From contig NC_049988.1 in assembly GCF_000003815.2 (NCBI RefSeq), positions 5,062,689-5,126,688 on the forward strand: a stretch of 64,000 bases of DNA. The letters are read 5' to 3'. The notes beneath the pieces are model-generated. The model saw only the letters and a program-made list of their open reading frames with translations, made no database searches and was not told where the DNA came from. The DNA is from Branchiostoma floridae. Its lineage: Eukaryota > Chordata > Leptocardii > Amphioxiformes > Branchiostomatidae. The first letter of the stretch is position 1. Each line of letters opens with the position of its first letter. Below are positions 59,001 through 64,000 of the stretch, one piece after another. A program made the position numbers and the translations under genes.

Positions 59001-62000
59001 NNNNNNNNNNNNNNNNNNNNNNNNNNNNNNNNNNNNNNNNNNNNNNNNNNNNNNNNNNNNNNNNNNNNNNNNNNNNNNNNNNNNNNNNNNNNNNNNNNNN
59101 NNNNNNNNNNNNNNNNNNNNNNNNNNNNNNNNNNNNNNNNNNNNNNNNNNNNNNNNNNNNNNNNNNNNNNNNNNNNNNNNNNNNNNNNNNNNNNNNNNNN
59201 NNNNNNNNNNNNNNNNNNNNNNNNNNNNNNNNNNNNNNNNNNNNNNNNNNNNNNNNNNNNNNNNNNNNNNNNNNNNNNNNNNNNNNNNNNNNNNNNNNNN
59301 NNNNNNNNNNNNNNNNNNNNNNNNNNNNNNNNNNNNNNNNNNNNNNNNNNNNNNNNNNNNNNNNNNNNNNNNNNNNNNNNNNNNNNNNNNNNNNNNNNNN
59401 NNNNNNNNNNNNNNNNNNNNNNNNNNNNNNNNNNNNNNNNNNNNNNNNNNNNNNNNNNNNNNNNNNNNNNNNNNNNNNNNNNNNNNNNNNNNNNNNNNNN
59501 NNNNNNNNNNNNNNNNNNNNNNNNNNNNNNNNNNNNNNNNNNNNNNNNNNNNNNNNNNNNNNNNNNNNNNNNNNNNNNNNNNNNNNNNNNNNATCAACAG
59601 GAGAGCTGCCTTCAACATGCCGCTCACGAACAGGTGGATGTGGATGAAATTCCTGGTGCAATAAAGCCTCCTGGAGGAAAAACCAAAACCCCAAAAGTTG
59701 AGTCTTTTATTATAAAACCTACCTGGTCCGGAAGGCTGAACAAATGACTGAACATACAAAGTATGCCCAAAAGTAGTTACTCATACAACTGGATATGGTT
59801 TTGGAAACGGTCAGACGTTTCAACTGCTATCCCGCAGTTTCCGAAACCATATCCAGTTGCCTGAGTAACTACTTTTTCGCGTATCTTATTACCTGAAACT
59901 TTATTTCCAATCAACTTTGCAGCCCCCTAGGGGCTGAACTGCATTGATTTTACAACATAAGATACATCATTACATGCACTTTGACATCAATTTAAGATAA
60001 AATCGACATAGAGACCTGGATGTCTAACCTACATCGACATACAAAATATGGTACACCGAACGGCAATGGATTGTTCTTTTTTTGTTGTTGTTCTTTCTTT
60101 TTCCCTTGGCCTTGGAATTTAATGGTATTACTACAAGCTTCCTGTATTTTTTTTTTACTCTACGGCATATATTTGCTTATTTTGCTGCTACAGTGACCAG
60201 AACTGACATGCGGTGAAGATGATGATGATGATTGTACTCAGATCAACATGTCCTAAGAAAATGCATCGGATATCATAAATCTACTTAGGAAAGCCCAACG
60301 AATGCCAAAGAGGAAAAGGAAAGTAACACGGATGTGAAAGTAGAGAAAAAATACAGATTTTCCTCATTAAATATGCAAATTAGGTGTCAGTTTGCATAAT
60401 TTGCATTTCATGATGTGCATCTCTTCTAAGCTACCTATACACCAAATACCATGTATATTTGTTGATCCCTTCTTCAGTTATCCATCTTAGAAGATTTTGA
60501 CAAAAATGCCCCTGCAGTTCTAGAGCAACCTGCTAGGGGGACCAATTATACACCACATATCCCTCATGTCACAAGCTATTTGCCACCCAAAAATCAAGAC
60601 CATAGCACATCCAGTTCAAAAGATCCAAAAAATGAATTTCTGCTGCAGTACCAAGGTCACATACCAAGTGGCCCAAAATTGACCTAGACCTTTGTCTTCC
60701 TAACACCTACCCACAAACCAAATACCATTGTAATCGATCCAGAGGTTCTTGAATTATGCTCACTACAAAAATCCGGACACACAGACAGACACACAGGCAC
60801 ACAGACAGACAGACATACAGACACACCCAAAACTATATCTCCATTTTCCATGGAGGTAATAATCACCCACCTGAAGGAGGCAAGGATGACAACGGCGATG
60901 AGCAGGCTGACCAAAGAGAGAGAGTATCCCGCTGTGTACATGTCGACTAACATCCGCTTATGCCCGATGCCCTAAATGGAGCAGACTCGTTATATCAACT
61001 TTACCTTACATTGCCGTACTACGTTTAACTGAACGTACACACATGGGCCATAGTGCCACAATAATAAAACCTTTAAGATGTAAAAACTAACTAGAAAGAC
61101 TGATATTTGCTAAAGCTAAGGGCACAACCCGCCGCACGTGCTTTTTGTCCGTTCTTTTTTTTTTTTTTTTTGAGATCACATCCGCAACGTTTTTCTGAAA
61201 ACGTGGAGAAGGAATAGCAAGAGCAGGGAGGGATCCGGAGTACGCGCGTCGCCCGTACTGGCTCGTACGTGGGGCGAATCCGCAGTCCGATGGCAGAGAA
61301 TGTTCGGCATGAGTTTGTTCGGTGTGTCTGCGTGCTCCCAAATTTGTTGAATTCCGTGCAATTTTGTACGGAGGTAGTTGCACGTACGGCGGGTTTTGCC
61401 CTTAGCTCTGTGAGTTTCTTCAGCATCTCCCCTCTGATGCAAAAATATACTATTTAAAAAATGAATGAATCTTTGGTCTAAAAATACCCATAAATCCCAC
61501 AATTAATCATTTTTAGGTCTTGTGGTCATATCTCCACAACAAATCTATACCAAAGTTAAGTCATGTGGTTGTAATATCATAGCAGAGGAGCAAAAAATAT
61601 ACATATTTTGTCTTGAAATATGCATTCCTGTATTAGATTCTAGGCCATTTGAAACAAAGGGTACTAGTTTGATTTTGCTTATTTTTGTAAATGCTCTCTT
61701 TACAACAACCCCATTACGGTATTGTATCATTGGAAAGCTAAAAATGTACGTTCAAGAAATGTTGCAGTTATCTACAATTGTGTCACTCATAAGGCTTAAC
61801 AGCGGCAATAAAACACACTTTTTTATTCATAAATTAGCTGTAATACGAGGGCACAGGAGGCCAAAATAGGTCTTGAATTGGTTGAAAATAGAAAAAAATT
61901 AATAAAATCATTCTAAAGGCATTTTTAAAACGCATGAAGGTATTGGCCCAGTCTACCTTTGTGTCGGGTTATTTGGTCTAGGAACGACTGAGATGAATCC

Positions 62001-63539
62001 CTTTGAAGATATGACAGAAGGAGAGGAAGAGACGTTCCGAAAACAATACATTTCACTCCATACCACTCGTTTGGTATAGTGCAGTGAAATAGATAAAAAC
62101 AACAAACAAATAGAAAACTATCTCTATTTACTTTGACGGACGTTGATAAACAAGATACAGGCATACTTACGGCACATTTCCGCGGAAGTGACTGATACAT
62201 GGGAGTGAACAGAGGTAGAATTTCTTTAGAGAACATATCATGGCTTTAGTTTAGAGCTGACAAGTATTCCTACTGCCGTTTGCTGGGAGTTTCTCGACTC
62301 AACACTCAAACTTCTCAACTCTAAACTCAATGTGGATAACACTGAATACTTACAAGGTATGATAAACAAATAAAATAGCTGATCAAGATATAAAAGCCAT
62401 TGAATTCAATATAGGGTTAATGACCCTGATACGCGGACGAGGTCGTTTATGAGGTGGTTATAGGAATAGACCATGAATTATGGCACCGTATACACCGAAG
62501 GAAAGCGAGTCATTAACGCTATTATTATATAGACATTGTCCGATACCTAGCCGTGACGACTCCAGAGGACGCATTCGCTTGTTACATAATATGATAGCCC
62601 ATAGACGAGAGCCGTTTAATTGCACACCCAATTTGCCAGCGCATTTCGTGTAATTATCTGGCGTGTGCTATAATGCGAAGTTACCGGGTTGGACCGCATA
62701 CTAGCTGTATACTTACAGCTTACTGTGCACTGTGACACGTCAATGATTACGGGTCAGCCCAGAGCAGTGTCCTGTCTAATGCTGGGGCATAGGGCTGGGT
62801 ATCGGTACAGAAAATTCAGGTCCAGGTCCGGTTCAGGTCCAGAGGATCAGGTCCAGGTCCGGACCTGAACCTGGACCTGATTCAGTATGACTCATACCAA
62901 TGGTGCATTTCACTACAAAGAAATCTGTTTGGTGAAGTATTATACTTACACTGGCGTTTTAAAATCCTACAACGCTAACTGCACCGGTACGATTGGCTGT
63001 AAAACTTGGTAGAAATCATTATAAACTCTACTCTACTTCACTCTTGTTATTTTCTTCCATCTACAAGCGCTAAAACGTGTGAATGCCTGATCAAATAATA
63101 TGCTAATTTTCTAATCGGTCCAACATCCGGTCCACCTAACTTTTTCAGGTCCGGTTTTTCTGGACCGGTCCAATAAGAAAAACCGGTTTTGTACCGGTAC
63201 GCTGTACCGATACCCAGCCCCAGTGGGACAGGTTTGACTGCCAACACTATGGTAGTATCAGAAGTACACTACCGTACTGTGCTACGCATCCATGATAGAT
63301 ACGGTTAGATCAGTGACAGTGACAACTGATGATCACGAATTTCGCGAAAGCACTGGCATATTAGCCTTGACATTTTGCACATTTACTGCTGCAGGACCTG
63401 TCATACATTGTGCAATAACGATTGATTGATTGATTGATTGACTGATTGTCTCCAAAAACGTTTACCTGTTCCCAGCAATCTCTGTAGTCAATGTGCGGAT
63501 GCCACCGTCCGTTGACCTGGCAATCCGCAACCACGTGTT
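49782..63539 (-). CDS. PTHR: Class B GPCR, parathyroid-hormone-receptor-like (11 coding exons seen)
   Basis: Exons: 63539-63466, 60971-60871, 59670-59593 (cut by gap), 58456-58303, 56965-56905, 56235-56163, 54183-54101, 52039-51901, 51735-51694, 50446-50312, 50057-49782; about 404 residues visible. A secretin-family receptor of the plasma membrane: a peptide hormone binds the Cys-rich ectodomain and core, and G proteins couple inside. Diagnostic segments: CQVNGRW in the ectodomain, CTRNFIHIHLF at TM2, WVLVEALYLHNLIF and SEKK at TM3/ICL2, LIGWGAP at TM4, CWIG in ECL2, NFLLFLNVVRVLAEKLR at TM5, AKSTLVLIPLFG at TM6, FFNSFQGFFVAVLFC and NGEV at TM7. The RRL.CTRN, VRVLA.KLR and KSTLVL wording is that of PTH receptors; PTH1R versus PTH2R orthology is open. 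The N-terminal exons with the first ectodomain cysteines lie upstream of the window. Confidence 0.94.
50112..50232. repeat. Hairpin repeat in a GPCR intron
   Basis: CTATCGTCAAGTAATATTGT then CTCCTTACAATGCTATTACC is inverted as GGTAGTAGGATTGTGAGGAG then ACAAAATTACGTGACGATGG. A small fold-back element between the last two exons. Confidence 0.7.
50279..50303. mobile_element. Solo terminal stub of MITE family E
   Basis: AAGCTAAGGGCACAACCCGC then CGCAG is the first 25 bp of family E with no body following. It stops 8 bp from the splice donor at 50311, so part of the downstream intron sequence at this donor is transposon-derived. Confidence 0.8.
50312..50446 (-). CDS. PTHR: PTHR-like receptor: helix 8 / proximal tail exon
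   Basis: 45 codons in phase 0, acceptor TTCCCCAG, donor ACACAG|GTAACT. VKAEFQKRWDRWQMSRDLSH continues the NGEV of the previous exon and matches the amphipathic helix 8 pattern (V.AE..K.W.RW) of PTH receptors. The remainder is Arg/Ser-rich, with several potential phosphosites. Confidence 0.92.
50490..50910. mobile_element. MITE with long TIRs rich in TTGCGAAACAAC / GTTGTTTCGCAA
   Basis: Left arm GTTGTTTCGCAACAATGTCA, AGTTCGCAACAAGGCAAGTC and GATAGCCTAATAGTATTAG; right arm CTAATACT-type inverse ACTATTAGGCTATCAAGATT, GACTTGCCTTGTTGCGAACT and TGTTACGAAACAACC. About 130 bp per arm; it sits in the TM7-tail intron. Confidence 0.85.
51345..51645. repeat. Tandem duplication of a CA-rich 150 bp segment
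   Basis: TTTCAATAAACCTAAAACAC through ACACACAGGTAAACATATAT appears at 51327-51455 and again at 51495-51605. Simple-sequence origin. Confidence 0.8.
51694..51735 (-). CDS. PTHR: PTHR-like receptor: 42 bp TM7 exon
   Basis: 14 codons, GFFVAVLFCFLNGE, acceptor GGTGCAG, donor GGGGAG|GTAAGG, phase 0 at both ends. It encodes the cytoplasmic half of TM7. A 42 bp exon at exactly this place is a hallmark of class B GPCR genes (PTH1R, calcitonin and CRF receptors), and in those its skipping gives receptors lacking 14 residues of TM7. Confidence 0.94.
51901..52039 (-). CDS. PTHR: PTHR-like receptor: TM6 exon
   Basis: Acceptor ACTCCCAG, donor TTCCAG|GTAAGA. RLAKSTLVLIPLFGVSGVIF spans the end of ICL3 and TM6; then FMPPDIEGDAQDARFSFDLF is ECL3, and FNSFQ starts TM7. 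The KSTLVL.PLFG motif is the class B TM6 signature. The first base completes Arg with AG from the TM5 exon. Confidence 0.95.
52077..52408. mobile_element. MITE family E, copy 3
   Basis: Left AAGCTAAGGGCTCAACCCGC then CGAACGTGCA; right GCACGTACGGTAGGTGGTGC then CCTTA. It lies 37 bp upstream of the TM6 exon acceptor, where the branch point normally is. Confidence 0.88.
52580..52665. repeat. Short interspersed piece related to 31130-31215
   Basis: TGCAAAAGTGCCACCTAC, GGCTACATATACCGGCGAGA and TAGAAGCTC align with 31140-31205. The element is undefined. Confidence 0.5.
52895..53045. repeat. TG-rich microsatellite tract
   Basis: Interrupted GTGTGTG repeats. No coding. Confidence 0.85.
53122..53166 (-). 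CDS. Candidate 45 bp cassette exon in ICL3 of the PTHR-like gene
   Basis: Flanked by ACATTGCAG and CTG|GTAAGT, both good splice sites, in the intron between the TM5 and TM6 exons. At 45 bp it would preserve the frame; read in phase 2 it has no stop and would insert SGGCRCCCRWPKGTSW-like residues into the third intracellular loop. The alternative frame (RRLPLLLPLAEGNEL) does not fit the phase. The constitutive exons already join perfectly without it, so it could be a chance or cryptic exon. Confidence 0.3.
53173..53255. repeat. 13 bp tandem repeat (GTCAGGGTAATAT), six units
   Basis: GTCAGAGTAATAT twice, then four GTCAGGGTAAYAT variants and a partial TTCAGAG. It begins 7 bp upstream (minus sense) of the candidate 45 bp exon and would form its polypyrimidine/branch region. 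Confidence 0.92.
53395..53450 (-). repeat. LINE tail fragment
   Basis: ACTTTATTGCACAACAATTG then TACAAGATACAAAGTATGGC is the reverse of the AATAAA-containing tail seen at 19400 and 58472. This explains why the surrounding 164-codon plus-strand frame is not a gene. Confidence 0.65.
53460..54095. other. Intron sequence, no feature recognised
   Basis: Lies between TM5 and TM6 exons. A plus-strand open frame here has no recognised motif. Confidence 0.4.
54101..54183 (-). CDS. PTHR: PTHR-like receptor: TM5 / ICL3 exon
   Basis: Acceptor TTCGTAG, donor GACAG|GTATGG, phases 0 and 2. VNFLLFLNVVRVLAEKLRSA then ATAGAQD. The N.LLFLN.VRVLA.KLR pattern is the TM5-ICL3 signature of PTH receptors and holds basic residues that contact the G protein. 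Confidence 0.95.
54590..54872 (+). repeat. Interspersed repeat family C, copy 5
   Basis: GTTGCAGTACCAAGGTCACA, CAGGGGATCCAAAATTGACT, CTACCCAAATACCAAATATC and the palindrome CCTCCATTTTTCATGGAGGT. The upstream part (54530) has CCCCAGCAGTTCTAGAGCAA, as at 60508. Confidence 0.75.
54880..56150. other. Intron sequence, no feature recognised
   Basis: Lies between GPCR exons at 54183 and 56163. No repeat shared within the window was identified. Confidence 0.4.
56163..56235 (-). CDS. PTHR: PTHR-like receptor: ECL2 / start of TM5 exon
   Basis: Acceptor TATATCCAG, donor ATTGTG|GTAAGG. The first base completes Asp; then CWIGTSVHPEYQWIYRAPIS and VIIV. The Cys-Trp at the start is the ECL2 disulfide partner of the TM3 cysteine, and W.Y.API is the conserved top of TM5. 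Confidence 0.95.
56523..56886. mobile_element. MITE with GGCCACA..ATGGATGGCATCC termini, copy 4
   Basis: Left GGCCACAACAACGAAATTTC then ATGGATGGCATCC; right GATGTCATCCATAGAATCTT then ATTATGGTGGCC. It ends 18 bp from the donor of the TM4 exon. Confidence 0.8.
56905..56965 (-). CDS. PTHR: PTHR-like receptor: TM4 exon
   Basis: 61 bp, acceptor TGCTCAG, donor GGAGA|GTAAGT. Joins the previous Gly to give GAPVLFIIPWIAVKAVNDDG. TM4 with the conserved Gly-x-Pro and inner Trp of class B receptors. The exon is sandwiched between two MITEs (18 bp and 52 bp away). Confidence 0.94.
57018..57326. mobile_element. Fold-back MITE, AGGTGGGTTCACAC family, copy in GPCR intron
   Basis: Left AGGTGGGTTCACACATGCGT and TCAAGTCCGTTTGAGGTGCG; right CGCCTCATACGGACTTAAAT and ACGCAGGTGTGACCCCACCT. 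The middle holds GAGTTAGCTGACCGAGAAGT and CCAGCTAACTCGTCTGACAT. TAA precedes it and TTA follows. Confidence 0.88.
57330..57720. other. Intron sequence, no feature recognised
   Basis: Between two MITEs in the TM3-TM4 intron. Nothing supported. Confidence 0.4.
57723..58260. mobile_element. MITE with AGGGCCTTCACACTGAAGCC termini
   Basis: Left AGGGCCTTCACACTGAAGCC and GAACCAGCCGGAATGAAGTA; right TTTTCATTCCGGCTGATTCT and CTCGTGTGAAGGGGGCTT. About 540 bp. Interior GAATG / CATTC motifs repeat in both orientations. It ends 42 bp from the TM3 exon donor. Confidence 0.85.
58303..58456 (-). CDS. PTHR: PTHR-like receptor: TM3 / ICL2 / start of TM4 exon
   Basis: Acceptor ACGTCACAG, donor TGGG|GTAAGC. 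AGCKVANSLFLFATLAMYFW then VLVEALYLHNLIFVSVFSEK and KTLKWFVLIGW. AGCK carries the TM3 cysteine of the ECL2 disulfide; VE.LYLH and FSEKK are the class B TM3-ICL2 signature. Confidence 0.96.
58472..58665 (-). mobile_element. LINE 3' tail in sense orientation, truncated by gap
   Basis: GAACTTTATTGCACGACAAT then TGTACATGATACAATGTATG matches the tail region of the LINEs at 19.4 and 36.77 kb. On the minus strand it supplies an AATAAA (58482-58477), about 20 bp upstream of the TM3 exon. Confidence 0.75.
58666..59592. other. Assembly gap (927 N)
   Basis: The gap removes the 3' part of the TM2 exon and probably an ECL1 exon of the PTHR-like receptor, plus intron. Long open frames that cross it are meaningless. 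Confidence 0.99.
59593..59670 (-). CDS. PTHR: PTHR-like receptor: TM2 exon, cut by gap
   Basis: Acceptor TTCCTCCAG; the first G completes Arg with the TM1 exon, then RLYCTRNFIHIHLFVSGMLK and AALLL to the gap. RRL.CTRN.IH.HLF is the ICL1-TM2 signature of PTH receptors. Confidence 0.95.
59767..59880. repeat. Hairpin MITE in the TM1-TM2 intron
   Basis: AAAAGTAGTTACTCATACAA and CTGGATATGGTTTTGGAAAC are inverted as TTTCCGAAACCATATCCAGT and TGCCTGAGTAACTACTTTTT. Loop about 25 bp. Confidence 0.85.
59890..60470. other. Intron sequence, no strong feature
   Basis: GAAACTTTATTTCCAATCAA then CTTTGCAG near 59896 resembles a LINE tail. Otherwise nothing recognised. Confidence 0.35.
60478..60862 (+). repeat. 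Interspersed repeat family C, longest copy
   Basis: Begins near TTATCCATCTTAGAAGATTT, then CCCCTGCAGTTCTAGAGCAA, CTGCTGCAGTACCAAGGTCA, ACCTACCCACAAACCAAATA, an ACAGACAG run and TCTCCATTTTCCATGGAGGT. It ends about 8 bp from the TM1 exon donor. Confidence 0.78.
60871..60971 (-). CDS. PTHR: PTHR-like receptor: juxtamembrane / TM1 exon
   Basis: Acceptor CATTTAG, donor TTCAG|GTGGGT. GIGHKRMLVDMYTAGYSLSL then VSLLIAVVILASF. MYT.GYS.SL.SL is the class B TM1 signature. Phase 0 start and phase 2 end fit both neighbours. Confidence 0.95.
61113..61407. mobile_element. MITE family E, copy 4
   Basis: Left AAGCTAAGGGCACAACCCGC then CGCACGTGC; right GCACGTACGGCGGGTTTTGC then CCTTAGCT. The interior has a T18 run and the CGTTTTTCTGAAAACGTGG block. 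It lies about 140 bp upstream of the TM1 exon. Confidence 0.87.
61540..62035 (-). repeat. Interspersed repeat family D, copy 3 (reverse)
   Basis: AAGGTATTGGCCCAGTCTAC, TTTGGTCTAGGAACGACTGA, GATGAATCCCTTTGAAGATA and AGAAGGAGAGGAAGA are the reverse complement of family D blocks. Confidence 0.7.
62045..62785. other. Intron sequence, no supported exon
   Basis: A donor-like GTAAGT occurs on the minus strand near 62170, but no matching acceptor or conserved peptide is seen, and the neighbouring exons already join in phase. Positions 62625-62665 match 30640-30690 inverted. Confidence 0.4.
62792..63220. mobile_element. MITE with GGGCTGGGTATCGGTACAG termini, copy 2
   Basis: Left GGGCTGGGTATCGGTACAGA; right TGTACCGATACCCAGCCC. 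The interior has palindromic CAGGTCCAGGTCCGGACCTG and AAAACCGGTTTTGTACCGGT. Matches 41615-42037. Confidence 0.88.
63420..63445. repeat. ATTG tetranucleotide repeat
   Basis: GATTGATTGATTGATTGACT follows TGTGCAATAA, a LINE-type tail with target-site microsatellite. Confidence 0.7.
63466..63539 (-). CDS. PTHR: PTHR-like receptor: C-terminal part of the hormone-binding ectodomain
   Basis: Acceptor TTTTTCAG, donor GAACAG|GTAAAC. HVVADCQVNGRWHPHIDYRD then CWEQ. C-x2-NG-x-W with a following Cys is the conserved end of the class B extracellular domain. The exon starts in phase 1, so at least one more upstream exon exists. The last CWEQ runs directly into the TM1 exon. Confidence 0.92.
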
Positions 63540-63969
63540 CTGAAAAATAAAATCAACCAAATTACTACAGTTAATATTAGATTTTTATCAGAAGTACAAT
63601 AATCATAACAGTTTATTGTATTCGCCAATGTTTTCTGCATCTATCTGTATCTATATAGCCGGTATATACGCCCTTCCTATACCAGTTACTCTCGGCCTTA
63701 AGAGCCATCTCCTTCATAGCATGTCTAAGGTTCTAGGTAGTGTAGGCAGTGTTCTAAGAAGTACATTTTAATATCATAAAACGACGTCCAATGAGTGAAA
63801 ACAATGCACAACTATGATAACGTTATCTCCACTAGACCAAATGCTGTGGATAGAGGATTAAACTACTGATGTTGAGCTGCTGTGGTCGTTACCACCTGCA
63901 AACGAACCACACTGCAGTATTTTACTCTATAAAACATTTCTAATCTAGCATCCTCATACAGTGAGTTAC

Positions 63970-64000
63970 CACAAACAACATGTCCCTTGGCGATCTTTTC
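63970..64000 (-). CDS. Possible preceding ectodomain exon of the PTHR-like receptor
   Basis: The minus strand reads EKIAKGHVVC then G|GTAACT. The donor phase (1) fits the next exon, which would give Glu at the junction. The peptide lacks the expected W-D..CWP motif in the visible part, and the exon leaves the window, so this is tentative. Confidence 0.25.

Noticed and set aside
58629-59759. 376-codon and 346-codon minus-strand frames
   Set aside because: Most of their length is undetermined bases; only 59593-59670 is real coding sequence.
62160-62240. Extra GPCR exon ending at a GTAAGT near 62170
   Set aside because: No acceptor and no conserved peptide; exons 63466 and 60971 already join in phase 0.

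Overview
Eukaryotic, animal-type sequence, about 42% GC by eye and packed with short interspersed repeats. Spliced exons, a CpG-containing promoter-like stretch, a parathyroid-hormone-receptor-like GPCR and a GALNT1/13-like first exon point to a chordate. The dense mix of small terminal-inverted-repeat (TIR) elements, tRNA-derived SINEs and degraded non-LTR retrotransposons suggests an amphioxus (Branchiostoma) genome. The species is inference. Three assembly gaps are present (17072-17171, 18434-18648, 58666-59592).

Three protein-coding genes are supported, all on the minus strand. (1) 14169-14337: the first coding exon of a Golgi polypeptide N-acetylgalactosaminyltransferase (GALNT1/13 type); no later exon was found in the 14 kb downstream. 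(2) 31446-36687: the last four coding exons (about 567 residues) of a coiled-coil protein I do not recognise; upstream exons were not found. (3) 49782-63539: eleven coding exons of a class B (secretin-family) GPCR closest to PTH receptors, from the C-terminal half of the hormone-binding domain through seven helices to a 136-residue tail. The N-terminal exons lie outside the window, and the end of the TM2/ECL1 region is lost in a gap. All other exon junctions join in phase with GT-AG boundaries.

The rest is repeat-rich. 0-12 kb: three copies of a 300-360 bp element, a perfect 240 bp tandem duplication, a retrotransposon tail and a 1.2 kb TIR element. 14-17 kb: promoter-like region and a truncated reverse transcriptase. 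17.9-27.9 kb: two copies of a 2 kb TIR element carrying the same nested LINE fragment, plus relatives. 29 kb: a 43 bp minisatellite. 35-49 kb: microsatellites, SINEs, a fold-back element built of 10 bp repeats and a MITE nested inside another. 49-64 kb: GPCR introns filled with small elements that often end 8-50 bp from splice sites.

No transposase, CRISPR array or bacterial-type operon was found. The most notable signals are the close packing of elements against exons, the set of TIR families sharing AGGTGG termini with TAA target sites, and a frame-preserving candidate cassette exon in the third intracellular loop of the GPCR.
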